Counted from the first letter of the stretch, positions 38,021 through 56,100 are shown. The stretch: DNA of 64,000 nt from Paulinella micropora (GCA_019918135.1 WBZZ01001399.1:77501-141500), one strand, 5' to 3'. Translations and numbers: made by a program. Notes: generated by a model not told the origin, from the letters alone.

Positions 38021-38261
38021 TTGGTAGTCAGAGCAAGTACAAATCATCAGATAGGGGCACTCGCGCCGTTGAGTCTTCTGCACAAGCACATATATATATA
38101 CATATATATATATAAGAGACAAGGAAAGCAAAACAAGTTCAATACCTGATTGCAAAAAACGTTTGACCTTTTACGCCAACGGCTCGTCGTCGTCATCCGA
38201 TTCGGAGTCGGTGGTACCATCCGTGCCGTAAGAAAAGTGACAGCAGGGTCCCCTGGCCAAT

Positions 38262-38330
38262 TACAGAGCTCGCAGACATCGCCTCCTTCTTCGTTCAAAA
38301 ACTTACAAGTTGGGCATTTCCAGGGCCATG
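38262..38330 (-). other. RanBP2-type zinc finger in element 2
   Basis: Read on the minus strand: W-K-C-x2-C-x3-N-x6-C-x2-C (CPTCKFLNEEGGDVCELC), the exact spacing of RanBP2/NZF-like fingers, which bind RNA, ubiquitin or Ran. Copies A and B have an RG-rich tail in the corresponding place and no such finger was seen there. Confidence 0.65.
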
Positions 38331-40793
38331 GACCAGGGGGTTGAAGACTTGGTCGTCGCGCCCGCTTGTGGGCGCTACCTCTGCCGGCAACGGGCTGTTC
38401 ACTTGCTTGTGCCCCTCGCGCTCGATTTTGAGCGCGACCTCTGCCCCTGCCTGCGGCACGGCGTCCTCGTCGCCGTCCCCTCGCGCGATTGCCTCCGCGT
38501 CCACGGACGATTCCGCTTGCGAGGGCTGCCCCTACGACATCATATCCTACATACTATGGGAAGCGACACAAAACAAGTACCTTCAGGGTCAGGTTCTGGC
38601 TGGACCGCGGGAGGCGCTTTCTCATCGTCGTGCTCCTCCAGTCCGCACACACAGACTTGAAAATGTTCCCATGCAAGATCGACTAGCTTCGGCTTGAGGA
38701 ATTGCTTGCGGTCGGCGTTTTGGCTTGCCACACCGTGTAGCCGCAGCCACTGCTTAAGCTCCTTCACAACCATGTGCTTAGCGTGAAAAGCCTCCTTGTC
38801 GGAGCACTCCTGAAGAAGGAGTGACACCTTCCTCCATGGCTCAGTGGTGGTTCCGAAAGCAATATCTTGTGCTAGCTTTTCTTCGGCTGTCAGCTCCCGG
38901 GCCCCTCACCATGGCGGATGAGCCGGCGGGTTCCGATCATTGCAAAAGTATGTACGGGGCAAGGACTCGAGCTCCTCCTGAGTCAACTGGTGAAGTGCTT
39001 GGATTTTTTCCGCTCGTTGTGGGGGCAACTCCATCCAATTGGACGGTATTCGTCGACAACACGCAGCTCAACTCGCCATACCTTCCCCGTAGCGTCGACA
39101 CACTCCATATGAGCTGGGCGGCCGGGAAGGCCGCCAACGCCATATGCACCGTCAAAGTAAATTCGAGTGAGGTTTTTGGCATGTAGCATTTCCTCAACCC
39201 ATTCTCTCTCCTGTGCAGATTGGTACTTGGCCAGAGCGAATGTCCTTCTTCAAGCGAGTGTTCACAAAAGCACCGACGGGCAGCTTTGGAGGCAAATTGC
39301 TCGCTACAAAACAAGAAAAAATTCAAATAAGTATAAAATCAAGTTGCGCGATGAAAATGATAGAAATACAAAAAAAAAAAAAAAAAAAAAAAAGCTGTCT
39401 TACCGGGGCGATTAACAAAAAGCTTGATAGGCTCCCCCTTCGGGTCGTTGACCCCATGCCACTCCGGCTGAGCGGCGCCCACGTCTTGACTTCTGCAGTC
39501 GGCAGAGCGCCGGGTTCCGTTTTGCGGATGCGCCAGGCCAAGGGTCTAGCGTAGTTCTTGAAGTGTTTGTTCATACATGGGCTGTAGAGGGTTTGCCAGT
39601 CGTAGTTACAAGTCAGGAGCATAATCACGTATCGCTCTTCGTTTTGAAGGCCAGTAAGAGTTTGAGTAGCGCTTGAGCGAGATTGGTGGTAAGAAAGGTC
39701 GTGTTCCACCCTATCTGCATAACTCTGAAATCCTGGTCATAACCATCGTGCCCGTGCCCCTTGACCATACGATTACTCTGAAACTCACCGTACACGTCGT
39801 TGGCCACAACGTGACAGCCGAATCCCAGCATCGGCCATGCCACGTTGTCTCCGGCGCCGTCCCAGTACAAGTTCAGTTTCCAGGCAGGCATTGTCTTGGC
39901 ATGCCATAGCTCCCAGTGAATCATAGCGGCAAGCATCGTGATGTTACTGTTAACCCCCTTGTCCACTGCCCCCTCCAAATAGGCGAAAATAAGTGCGTGT
40001 CAGTAGTGTGGCACGTTGTCATCCCGATGCAAAGGCGGAATACCATTTTGCCTTTGAAATCCTTGGAACGTCGGCGACATGACGAAATCTTCACCGGGGG
40101 CTTCATGTCAGTCGAAATGACCAACGAATGCTGGTCATGAGGAGCGCTTTTTTTTCTGCCATGCTTCCAGGCGGACCTTTCTGTGCATCTAAACCATACA
40201 ATTGATATGAGTATTGCGTGATGGAGCGAAACAATTTACCTTGTGGTGCAGCTGATTGCGCCGGCGCCAATCTTGGGCGTCGGCTGTACTCTTGAAACCC
40301 CTGGCGTGCTCGGCCGCAAGTTTGGTGCAGATATCGTCCTTAGAGAAATCCCCCGCTAAATGTGATAACAAAACAAATAAAGACAGATGTGAGGGCCGAA
40401 GAAAGCAAATGAGCAAACAAGAATGAAATTAGCACAGAGAAATGGAAATAGATTGTACCTCGCATGAGCGTAACGTGTTTGTAGTCTGTGCGCCATACTT
40501 CGTTGATGGTCTTATCGTCAGGCGGCTGTACAGGATTAACTCGCTGAGAACCACCAAACCGCTGACACGCCTCCTTCCAATGTTCTCGAACGTACAGATG
40601 AACTCCCGCGTCGGATGCCATTTCCTGAAGCTTCCATTTGCCGTCGATACAGATTTCCGGGTCGATGGAAAAGCGCTTACAAAGCAGAATCAAGACAATG
40701 TCGGAAACCTCAGCTTGAATACTGTTCAGTTTGATGTAGACAGAGGCGTTGTTGTCGAGAAGCTTGCGTGCCCTTGCCAGCACAGCGTCCCCG

Positions 40794-40797
40794 ATAG
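40794..40797 (+). other. Target-site duplication of copy B, left (ATAG)
   Basis: ATAG before TAACTAAAC, repeated at 55,024-55,027. Removing copy B and one ATAG restores the codons expected from copy A (RIY-x-IG-D). Confidence 0.8.
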
Positions 40798-41148
40798 TAA
40801 CTAAACATTCGACAATCTTGGGGGTATCCCTTTTTCCGAAATTTTCCATGAAGTATATGGACTTTTTTGAAAACGTGTGGAAATGAAAGGAAATGAATTC
40901 CCTGATTGCAGAACATATAAAAATAATATTAAAATATGTTTTTATTAATTGTAATACACTTTAACTTCATCTTCAGAGGTGGGCAGGAACCGGTCCGACA
41001 CGGTAATTTTTCTACTTTTTCGTAGTCCCGGCTACCATGAATCTATGATGATAACAATGCCGAACATGCAGAATTTGCTTTTACTGTTTATTCTTGCTTA
41101 TATTAAGCATTTTACTATATTAAGACATGGTTTTACCTTCAAAAAATT
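40798..41148 (+). repeat. Left terminal inverted repeat, copy B
   Basis: Almost identical to 20,701-21,050; complement of the right end at 54,664-55,023. Confidence 0.9.
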
Positions 41149-41374
41149 CTGTTTGCCCGCTGTGACGTACGCTGGTACGTAGAGGGGGGAGGGGGGGGGT
41201 GGGGGGGGGGGAATGGGTCGGAGGGAGGACGCTTCACATCAGATTCTGGTGCATTATCAGAGTTAAACAAATTTCTAATTTCAGTTTTTAGAAGAAGCGT
41301 TACAGTTGCAGTTGCCCTAGACAAAAACCATTATGAAAAAGTCGGACCCAGAAAAATTCATTCAAAAAAAATAA

Positions 41375-44300
41375 TCACATACGACCACGTCCACGTCCAC
41401 GTCCACGTCCACCCGCAGCACGACGTGCGCGGCGACGTCCGCGCAAACGGATTCCTGAGTTACGCATTCTCCAACTTGCGTCGGAGCGATCTGAATCATC
41501 TACAATATGGATAGCATCATGTTAAGGAGGAGAAGAACAAGAAGAAGAAGAAGAAGAAGAAGAAGAAGAAGAAGAAGAAGAAGAAGAAGAAGAAGAAGAA
41601 GAAGAAGAAGAAAACTAATACCATGCTTTTCTTCCTCTGAACCAGAAGATCGATCAGACGATGAGTCAGTTGATGAACTGGAAGATGAAGTATCAGATAA
41701 GTCATCCTCTGAATCTGCCACTGGTTCTGCAGGCTGAGCAGCACCAAGCTCTTCTTCCTCAGGGAACCCACAGTCGCATCGTTCGAAATGGTTCCACGCT
41801 TGTTCAATAAGCTCTGCCTTCTTGAACTGTTTCCGATCGGAGTTTTGCGTTGCAACACCATGCATTCTCATCCATGATTTCAATTCGCTAACTACCATCT
41901 GCTTGGACGCAAATTGCTTTTTTTCCTCTGACGATCTTAGCAACGTGAGAATTTTCCGCCAAGGCTCAGAAGCATTTCCAAATGCTAAATCCTGCTCCTG
42001 CTTTTCTTCGCTAGTAAGCTGTCTTGCACCACGCCATCTCGGGTGAGCTGGAGGACGTCCTTCATTAACAAAATAAGTGCGTGGTAAGGACAGCAGCTCT
42101 TCATCGGTCAAACGCGTAAGTGCGTTCATTTTCTCCTGTCGTTCTTGAGGCAACTCCATCCAATTTACAGGTAGCTCGTCGATCAATCGAAATTCTGCTC
42201 TCCATTCCTTGCCTTTTGCATCGACACAGGACATATGAGCAGGACGGCCGGGCAGGCCGCCTTCGAAGTAATCTCCATCCACCTCTACTCTGGTCAAATT
42301 TCCACCTGCTAACATTTCCTCCACATGTGCTCGCTCATCCGGCCCTAGGTATTTAGTAGCCAAAGCACGAATATCCTTCTTCAGGCGCGGATTGACGAAG
42401 TAGCCGACTGGAAGCTTGGGAGGCATGTCGGTCGCTGTCATAAATAGAGAGAGAGATAGATAGATAGAACGAGAGAAAGAGAGAGAGAGATATATATATA
42501 TATATAGAGAGAGAGAGAAAGAGAAAGATAGATAATATTATTACCGGGGCGTCCGATAAACAAATTGATCGGTTCTCCTCTGGGATCATCACGCACTCCA
42601 TGAAAATCCTGTGCGTCTCCCCAAGTAGCGATCTCTACAGTCGGCAAAGCGTCAGGATCTTTCTTGGTGATTCTATATGCCAAGGGTTTGTTGTAGTTTT
42701 TGAAACTCTTGTTCATACACGGGCTAAAATGAGTCATCCAGTCGTAGTTACATCCGAGAACAACCAGCACATGCCTCTTCTTGTGCTGCTTCTTGAATGC
42801 AAGAATGAGCTTTAATAACGCTTGAGCGATGTTAGTTGTCAGGAAGGTGCTCTTCCACCCGATATCCATAACTCGAAATTCCTGATCATCTCCATCGTGC
42901 CCGTGCCCTGGTGGCTTGCGATGTGACTCTACTTGGAAACGGATTCCTCTGTCAACGACATCGAGCCCAAGGAAACCCAGCATCGCCCACGCGGTGTTAT
43001 CACCAGCTCCGTCCCACTCAAGATATAATTTCCACGCTTGCATTGTGCGAGGGTTCCAAAGTTGCCAATGTAAAAGTGCGGCAAGCATAGTAATGTTGCT
43101 GTTCGCGCCGTGTTCTACCGCGCCTTCAAGGTACGTCAGAATAAAATGCGTATCGTGAGTGTAGCAGGTATTGATTCCAACGCAAAGGCGAAACACAATT
43201 TTTCCTTTGAAATCTTTCGCGGCGCGGCGGCAAGATGGGATCTTCACTGGCGGTTTCATATCGGCTGATATGACTGTGGCAGCAAAATCTGCTGGTGCTG
43301 CCTTCTTGCGCTGCATGCTGGCAACGCGGCACGCCCTGTGAATTTTGTGATGAAGCCTGCTACGGCGACGCCATTCTTGAGCTTCTACTTCAGTCCTGAA
43401 ACCGTTAGAATGATCAGCAGCAAGCTCTGTGCAGATCTCGCATTTTGAGAAATCTCCTTCTGCAAAACAAACCTGTAATAAGTAATGATAACGAAAATAT
43501 GCATAATACCTCTGACAAACTTGACGTGCGGAAAATCCATGCGCCAAACTTTGTTGATCGTATTGTCTGTCGGAGGATTATTTGGATCAACTCGTTTCGA
43601 ACAACCAAACCGAAGGCACATATCTTTCCAATTCTCGCGAACATAGTTTTGGACTCCTGCGTCCTGAGCCATTTCTTGCATCCTCCATATTCCGTCGCTG
43701 CATATCTCCGGGTAACTCTCCATGAACTTCTCGCAGAGTAATACTGCTACCACATCTTCTGTTTCAGGAACGGTTGAGTAGCTTTTTGTCAAAACCTTCG
43801 TGTTATTTGCAAGAAGTTTGTGTGCTCTTGACAAAACTTTATCACCGATCCCGTAGATACGCTGCCAGGCTACTTTGCACACAGCCTCCGTTAAATACAT
43901 ATACTGAAACGATCCAGTTTTTGTTTGAAACGATTCAAGCTGCGAAGCTGCCCAAGAATAAAGCTCACTGAGAGACGATGACGCATTCTTCGCTCTCGTG
44001 TAAAGCACATCACGCGTGTCGATAAATGAATAACACTTCCACTTTTTGCAGCAGACAGACTTAACTTCCCTGTCCAAGTCGGCGAAGGTAATCCCCAACA
44101 GTTTTTGGAGCGCAGACGGTCTCTGAAGCTTCACTGCACCTTTCGTGCGACTTTTCATCGTGTAGGGGCGCGTTGGATTCTTACGTGGTCTGCTGTAAGG
44201 AATTGGTGATAATCTCATGATGTTATACAACAGCTCATTCGATTCCATAAGCTCGTCGAAGTTCAATCGAAGCTCGTTGGATAATTCCGCATCGTCCACG

Positions 44301-45499
44301 CCGACCAGAGGAGGAAGCAATCCAGGGTTGATAGATGCAGCATCACCGTTTGAATCCGTATCTGAACACTCTTCGTCGACGTTCTACGCAAACAAGATCG
44401 CTTATGAACATTAACCAGCATGAACATAGACAGGTAGAGAAAAAAAATTACCATGGAGCCAGTAGGAAGATATAGTCTAGAGCTGCTGCAGCTACTAACA
44501 TCATATCCTGTAGTGACAGTAGAACTGTCTGACTGTTTCCAGCTGTCGATGTTAGCATCAACGTCAGGAACACCTGCCTGTAAAAAAGAATCTTCTCAGT
44601 AATAATTTTCATTTATTTATTTTTTACCTGTGCATCACTCAAGCTTGATTTTTCTGTGATGACTGTAATGTCCGAGCTTTCCCTGGGCAGAAGCGTGCGG
44701 CGACTATCTGAAATTGAGGACACGCTGTCGAGAAGCTTCCTCTTTTTTTCCGGCGGAATAGATGATGACCTGGAGAGCGGTTGCTTTCCATCAGAACTAA
44801 TACTGCTGACCGACGCTAAAAGTTCAACCTTTGCTTCATGAAGCAAGGAAATTGACTTAAGTGGAAGCGGATGTTCTTTCTCAGGAACGATGAAACATAC
44901 ATGACCAATGTCAGTCTCGAACAGGAAAACTGGGATTTTAGCTCCTTCCTTGGCAGCCTCTTTCAACCAGACCGGATGTGCATCGCTTGGCAGCGTAGCT
45001 ATCTCTAGGTCTGGATTAGGTGCATAGCTGAGCAAAATCTCTTGATCTTTCGATATTGCGGTGGTGACAGTCACAATAGGAGTACCCTTGCTGACCTGAC
45101 ATTATTTACAACAATATTTATAGAAAAAATACAACACACGTAACAAAAACTTACATTGCATGGATGTATGTAACAACTAACATAATTTACCTTCACGTTC
45201 GGTCGGCAAGTGTCATCGTCGAGCTTGTTGAACCCTTGCGATGAAGAGTTGATGAGATGCATTGCATTCCTGCTCGATTCGTTAATGAATTTAATTGGAT
45301 GCATCCCTGTTTGCAGGGAACTCCCAATTTTCATAGTGAAATGATCAGAAAATGCAGCATGATCTGCAGCACGCAAAGACTTTCCTCCTGGTTCGAGGAG
45401 CCCAAGCTGAAAAGAAGGAGGAAGGTATTTATCAGCAAAGACTCCGTAGCCACCACCACGGTGTGCCACATATATCGGCGCCTTGCTAGCCCTCAGCAT
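41375..45499 (-). CDS. SET-domain / DUF7869-like transposase fusion, copy B
   Basis: Exons: 45,191-45,499; 44,628-45,095; 44,452-44,577; 43,510-44,383; 42,545-43,459; 41,622-42,434; 41,375-41,499, the same sizes and phases as copy A. Few replacements are visible: PPRES in copy A is LPRES here (linker), GLNVVDRG is GLDVVDRG, and TTDTHF is THDTHF in the core. All SET and transposase motifs are kept and the frame is open throughout, so both copies may encode functional protein. Confidence 0.75.
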
Positions 45500-45527
45500 G
45501 GCATACCTAAAGTTTGAAATACACATG

Positions 45528-45660
45528 AAAAAAATGGCAGCGCTTCCCGTTAGAGGGAATCACTAAAAAAAAAAAAGGACAGAGAAAGGCTCACTGATAG
45601 AAGGCCACACACACTAGCTAGTTATACTAAAGCTAGTATCTATACTCCCCTCTTTAAACT
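45528..45660 (-). mobile_element. Short 140-bp retroposon-like repeat, copy B spacer
   Basis: Counterpart of 25,449-25,586 with a one-base shorter A run. Confidence 0.6.
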
Positions 45661-45664
45661 ATGC

Positions 45665-45752
<88 letters not shown>

Positions 45753-46067
45753 TAATAACAATAATAATAATAATAATAGATTTATCAGTCAATTGGCCTT
45801 TGATCCTGTCGGACATGTGCCTCCATTGGTAGCACGGGGCCGTTCGGTGACGCGGCTCCGCTCCAAAGACTCAATAATAATAATAATAATATAATAATAA
45901 TAATAATAATAGTGCTTCTATAAATAATAATAATAATAATAATAGTGCTTCTCAGTCAATGGCGAATGCATTTCTGCACATGTGCCTCCATCGTCTCACC
46001 CGTGAGGGGAGTACGAAGATTTGACGATAGGCTCTACTGACACCCCCGCAAGGCAGCTCCAAGCAAC

Positions 46068-46152
<85 letters not shown>

Positions 46153-46157
46153 TATTG
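45661..46157. repeat. ATT microsatellites, copy B spacer
   Basis: Corresponds to 25,587-26,405 but about 320 bases shorter: the near-full SINE at 25,850 is missing and a small 'agtgcttctataaat' scar remains at 45,911. This points to loss by recombination between ATT runs. Confidence 0.8.
45945..46064 (-). mobile_element. tRNA-derived SINE, 5'-truncated, copy B
   Basis: Counterpart of 26,182-26,301. Confidence 0.75.
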
Positions 46158-46160
46158 AAG

Positions 46161-47365
46161 AGGAAATGCAAAATCATGCCGGTCAGTTTCACAAACTTTT
46201 TCGCAGAGTTTTTTCCACAGATTGTTGTGTACAGAAGAAAAGAATAGCATTCCCGCTCATTCTGAGCTGGGAAAAGAGCGGGAATGCTGTTACATCTTCT
46301 CGAAATGTCATGCTCTCAATAAAATCTCTGCACAAAAGTTTGCAAAACAGCAATCCAAAAACGAGTTTCATCGAATTGCTGGTTTGTGAAAAATAGATTA
46401 AGCTGGGTCGTGCAATGTTAGGAAATGACATTTATAGCTTCAACAAACACGTTGCAGCAGAAACATGCAAGGGATGACATGAGTTGAGAGTACGTACTAG
46501 GAAGGAAATGCAAAATCATGCTGGTCGGTTTTCACAAACTTTTGTGCAGAGTTTTTTCCATAGATTGTTGTGTACAGAAGAAAAGAATAGCATTCCCGCT
46601 CATTCTGAGCTGGGAAAAGAGCGGGAATGCTGTTACATCTTCTCGTAATGTCATGCTCTTAATAAAATCTCTGCACAAAAGTTTGCAAAACAGCAGTCCG
46701 AAAACGAGTTTCATCGAATTGCTGGTTTGTGAAAAATAGATTAAGCTGGGTCGTGCAATGTTAGGAAATGACATTTATAGCTTCAACAAACACGTTATAG
46801 CAGAAACATGCAAGGGATGACATGAGTTGAGAGTACGTAGGAAGGAAATGCAAAATCATGCCGGTCGGTTTTCACAAACTTTTGTGCAGAGTTTTTTCCA
46901 CAGATTGTTGTGTACAGAAAAAAAGAATAGCATTCCCGCTCATTCTGAGCTGGGAAAAGAGAGGGAATGCTGTTACATTTTCTCGAAATGTCATGTTCTC
47001 AATAAAATCTCTGCACAAAAGTTTGCAAAACAGCAATCCAAAAACGAGTTTCATCGAATTGCTGGTTTATGAAAAATAGATTAAGCTGGGTCGTGCAATG
47101 TTAGGAAATGACATTTATAGCTTCAACAAACACGTTATAGCAGAAACATGCAAGGGATGACATGAGTTGAGAGTACGTAGGAAGGAAATGCAAAATCATG
47201 CCGGTCGGTTTTCACAAACTTTTGTGCAGAGTTTTTTCCACAGATTGTTGTGTACAGAAAAAAAGAATAGCATTCCCGCTCATTCTGAGCTGGGGAAAGA
47301 GAGGGAATGCTGTTACATCTTCTCGAAATGTCATGCTCTTAATAAAATCTCTGCACAAAAGTTTG
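46161..47365 (+). repeat. 340-bp tandem array, copy B
   Basis: The same 3.5 units and the same hairpins as in copy A at a constant offset (19,748), showing that the array arose before the two copies separated. Confidence 0.85.
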
Positions 47366-47495
47366 ATAATAACACGACCCTTTTTCCACACGTTCAAATT
47401 TCAGACCGGCCCGAGAAAAATTTTAAGGTTGAAGGCGCTGACTGGTAGTTATGTCTTTGGAATTCAACTCATTTTGCTCGTTTGTCAACGTGTAG

Positions 47496-52727
<5,232 letters not shown>

Positions 52728-52964
52728 TCTTTCCTACTCCTTCTTCTTCTTTTTCTTTTTTTTTGTGAGGGGGGGGGCCCCCGGGGGGGGGGGGTCAAAA
52801 GGTCTCTTTGGGCGCCGCAGCATATAGTTTAGAGAGGGGAGTATAGCTACTAGCTTTAGTATGGCTAGCTAGTGTGTGTGGCATTCTATCAGTGAGCCTT
52901 TCCCTGTCTTTTTTTTTCGAGTATAATCTCTCTAACGGGAAGCGCTGACATTTTTTTTTCCAAC

Positions 52965-52998
<34 letters not shown>

Positions 52999-53068
52999 GA
53001 GGCACATGTCCAGGATCTGGATCTGATGCTATAGTCTGAGGAAGCCTATTATTATTATTATTATTATT

Positions 53069-53334
53069 GGACACCGTGATAGCCCAGTGGTCAAGTTCTA
53101 CCATTTGGGCCCTGTCGCCAGTTCGATTCCCGTCGGTGCCACCAGTATTTTCATTGAACATACCGGTCCGTCTGGACCAGTATTTTCATTGAACATACCG
53201 GTCCGTCTGGAAGTGTTGGAACTGCCCTTGCGGGGGTGTCATTAGAGCCTATCGTCAATTCTTCGTACTCCCCTCACGGGTGAGACGATGGAGGCGCATG
53301 TGCAGAAATGCATCAGCCATTGACAGAGAAGCAC
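53069..53334 (+). mobile_element. tRNA-derived SINE, full length, only in copy B here
   Basis: A complete SINE with the doubled internal segment in the spacer before the coiled-coil gene. Copy A has only a TTA run there. Just upstream (52,997-53,047) is a short unrelated scrap starting 'atggaggcacatgtccagg', absent from copy A. Confidence 0.8.
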
Positions 53335-53422
<88 letters not shown>

Positions 53423-53425
53423 TAG

Positions 53426-53597
53426 GGAGTACATAGGCCATCGGTCCCTTTCCATGGGCTGATTGGTATAAAGCTCCTAGAGTAATGTTCTATGCCGTCA
53501 CTTCCTTTATTCCACCGATTGGTGTGGAGACTTTCCTTATGGAATGGAGGACTGGATGCACATGGCCTTTTGTCTCAGCAATTGGCAGGAGATATAC

Positions 53598-53598
<1 letters not shown>
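53426..53598 (+). mobile_element. 172-bp SINE-like repeat, copy B
   Basis: Counterpart of 33,184-33,356. Confidence 0.7.
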
Positions 53599-53643
<45 letters not shown>

Positions 53644-53703
53644 TTTTGTTGTTGTTGTTGTCGTTGCTGTTGGTTTGTTCTGCCACTGCCTTGTTCGCAA
53701 GAA

Positions 53704-54315
53704 ATGAACGACTTCTTTCAAAACAACGGCGACCGGTATTGTATTCAGGGTAGTTCGTCCGCCGGCGTGTCGAAAGAAGTCGTTCAGGATCTTGTGAACA
53801 AGGCAATGTCAGAACAAGCCGCATCCATTAAGGAAATGCTAGCAGAAGAAAGAAAGTTGAGAGAGGAGGAAAGGAAGAAAAAAGAAGCGCAAGATCGGAA
53901 GGAAAAAGAGGCGCAAGAGAAGCGACAACGGGAAGAGGAGAGAAGAAAGAGGAAGAATTCGAAGAAGGAGAAGGAGGAGGAGGAGGAGGAGGAGGAGGAA
54001 AGCTCAGAAGAAGAGAACGAGAGAGTGAAGAAGAAGATGAAGAAGAATAACAAGAACAAGAAAAACTATGATGATAATGATAACAACAACAACAACATCA
54101 GCAACAACAACAGCAACAACAACAACAACAACAACAAAAATAGTAAGAGCGAGAGAGAAAGCTTGCTGGAGGATCTCATCGCGCGGATGGCAGCTGGCGC
54201 TCTGTCTGCTGGTAACTCACCTTCCACCCCCCAACGCGGCACCGGTCTCACCGCTCCCAGCTCACCTAACGCATGGGAGTTTGTTTTAGCATCGCTTGCG
54301 CTGACTCGGCGCTAA
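53704..54315 (+). CDS. Coiled-coil protein with poly-Glu and poly-Asn runs, copy B
   Basis: A 203-residue frame identical in layout to 33,481-34,098; the poly-Glu run is two residues shorter. The rest, including the poly-Asn run and the C-terminal ESLLEDLIARMAAGAL helix, looks the same. Confidence 0.6.
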   Translation: MNDFFQNNGDRYCIQGSSSAGVSKEVVQDLVNKAMSEQAASIKEMLAEERKLREEERKKKEAQDRKEKEAQEKRQREEERRKRKNSKKEKEEEEEEEEESSEEENERVKKKMKKNNKNKKNYDDNDNNNNNISNNNSNNNNNNNKNSKSERESLLEDLIARMAAGALSAGNSPSTPQRGTGLTAPSSPNAWEFVLASLALTRR

Positions 54316-54663
54316 CTTCAAATGCACGCACCAGGTAGTTTGCATAGCTTTCACTTTTCTCCTTCATCTGAAAGATGTTTGAATTTGTTTTGTGTTTTTT
54401 TTTCTTTGTAGTAGTGTAGTATTAATCGTAATTTTTTGCACTGGCAGGTTTGTTATGGTCGAAAGCGTGATTAAGAACGTTTGTCGCGTGCAAGAGTTAA
54501 ACAAACTTCTAATTTAGTTAGTATGATATTACGGAGTTAGATTTATTATTTTTTTTAGTAATTAAAGAAATTTTGTTGTAGAATCTATGTATTTTGCGTG
54601 GCGACATCGCACTTCTCTTCCTCCCCCGTTCCCCCCTCCCCCCTCCCCCCCCCCCGGGGGGAA

Positions 54664-55023
54664 TTTATTGTAGGTAAAAGCAATGTTTATTATCATAATA
54701 AAGTAAAATGCTTAATGTAAACAAAGATAAACAAACTTAAAAGCAAATTCTGCATGTTGGGCATTGTTATCATCATAGATTCATAGTAGCCGGGACTATG
54801 AAAAAGGAGAAAGATTACCGTGTCGGACCGGTTCCTGCCCACCTCTGAAGATGAAGTTAAAGTGTATTACAATTAATAAAAACATGTTTTAATATGATTT
54901 TTATATGTTCTGCAATCAGTGAATTGATTTCCTTTCATTTCCACACGTTTTCAAAAAAGTCCATATACTTCATGGAAAATTTCGGAAAAAGGGATACCCC
55001 CAAGATTGTCGAATGTTTAGTTA
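54664..55023 (-). repeat. Right terminal inverted repeat, copy B
   Basis: Complement of 40,798-41,148, ending GTTTAGTTA; a C-rich tract lies just inside at 54,621-54,661. Confidence 0.9.
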
Positions 55024-55613
55024 ATAGCATATATTCGCTGCCACATTTCTTTACAAACCTCCTCAGTCTGAAAGAAGTACTGGACAGAGCCGGAGGGGGT
55101 CGACATAGCTTCCAATTGGTTATGAACCCAGGTATAGAGCTCTTGTAAGGAAATAGAGCATGTCTTTGCTCTCGCCTCCATCACATCACGTGTGTCAACG
55201 AAAGAATAACATTTCCATTTCGCACAACACACTGATTGAACAATGTGCTCGAGCTCGCCATACGTCATACCCAAATATTTCGCAAAAGCAGAAGGCCGCT
55301 GCAACGGGGCCTCGCGCTGATTTCGGGTTTTCATGCTGTATGGTCGAAGTGGGTCCGCTCTCGGTCGTACAGCACACAGAACAGTCAGCTTCATGCTGAC
55401 GTACAAAGGCAGGTGTGATTCCTTGACTTCATCGACGTTGTAGGCGGGGCCGAAAGGCAGCAGTGCGCCAGTCGAACTCCGCTCAGAACCACCATCCGTA
55501 TTGCTGGGATCTTCTTCCCACTCCGCCATGATTCCTTCAATTCTCTGTAGTGCCTCTCTCTCTGACACATATTCATAAAAAACTTTAAAATTACAGGCTA
55601 CTGATATGCGCAC
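55024..55613 (-). pseudogene. Element 2 transposase, N-terminal part
   Basis: The exon half on the right of copy B, minus strand: RPSAFAKYLGMTYGELEHIV, CCAKWKCYSFVDTRDVMEAR, ELYTWVHNQLEAMSTPSGS, EEVCKEMWQRIYA, matching copy A 'RPSALQKLLGITFADLDREV', 'CCKKWKCYSFIDTRDVLYTR' and so on. The reading frame runs straight up to copy B. No SET exons were found further right, so this element is truncated there or never had them. Confidence 0.75.
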
Positions 55614-56100
55614 GGTTTTGCCCGCCCCGGACTCAGATTCGTCCGCCCCGGACTGGATTCCAGCTCAGTTCACTCGGACGAGGGTCCCACGTACGAGGCT
55701 GTTTGTCCCCACAGGAACTCCCGAGGTCACTAATTCAAAAGCTATACTCACATACATTTCTTTCTCGCTTTCAATTTCTGATTCTTACATCGCATGATCG
55801 ATTACAGAGAGAGACACAGAACAGAGAGAGAGACAGAGGAGAGAGAGAGAGAGGGAGGGAGAGAGAGAGAGGTTAAAAAGAAAGAAAAAAAGAAAACAAA
55901 AAGTGGAGCCCGGCCAAATGGGGAGTAGAAGAATCATTATGCCTACCCCCCCCGCTCGTCGGATATATACCGTAACCGAGAATTTCCGTTACTGGATTTG
56001 TCCTTTGTGGCAAATTCACGTAAACCTATTCTCTGCCGGCCCTCCTTGCCATTTGCCAATATAATACCATATTTCTCTACGAGTACAGGAAGAATGTGCA
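55614..56100. other. Spacer with GA-rich microsatellite
   Basis: No recognised gene. (GA)n-rich purine tract at about 55,803-55,875. Confidence 0.4.

Larger units (their letters stand above)
37226..40797. mobile_element. Element 2: decayed relative of the 14-kb transposon, left part
   Basis: Left TIR, a spacer, then the minus-strand transposase gene in the same layout as copy A. It is cut at 40,797 by copy B and resumes at 55,024. By eye its protein is roughly half identical to copy A in conserved stretches, with frameshifts and lost segments, so it is an older lineage. The outer right end is not found. Confidence 0.8.
38150..40797 (-). pseudogene. Element 2 transposase, C-terminal two thirds
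   Basis: Minus-strand exons match copy A piece by piece: RARKLLDNNASV and EICIDGKWKLQEMASDAG (40,450-40,797), GDFSKDDICTKLAAEHA (about 40,240-40,365), STDMKPPVKISSCRR (around 40,080-40,125), LYWDGAGDNVAWPMLGF and GHGHDGYDQDFRV (39,700-39,870), then KHFKNYARPLAWR (about 39,530-39,580), GLPGRPAHMECVD (39,070-39,140) and the 'EPWRKV' to 'WEHFQVCVCG' segment (38,640-38,850). A RanBP2-type zinc finger lies near the C-terminal end. It lacks an intact frame: there is one frameshift after THLF near 39,985 and another around 39,470-39,490, and the 38,880-38,960 stretch has decayed. An intron after LHHK, absent from copy A, is suggested. Confidence 0.75.
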
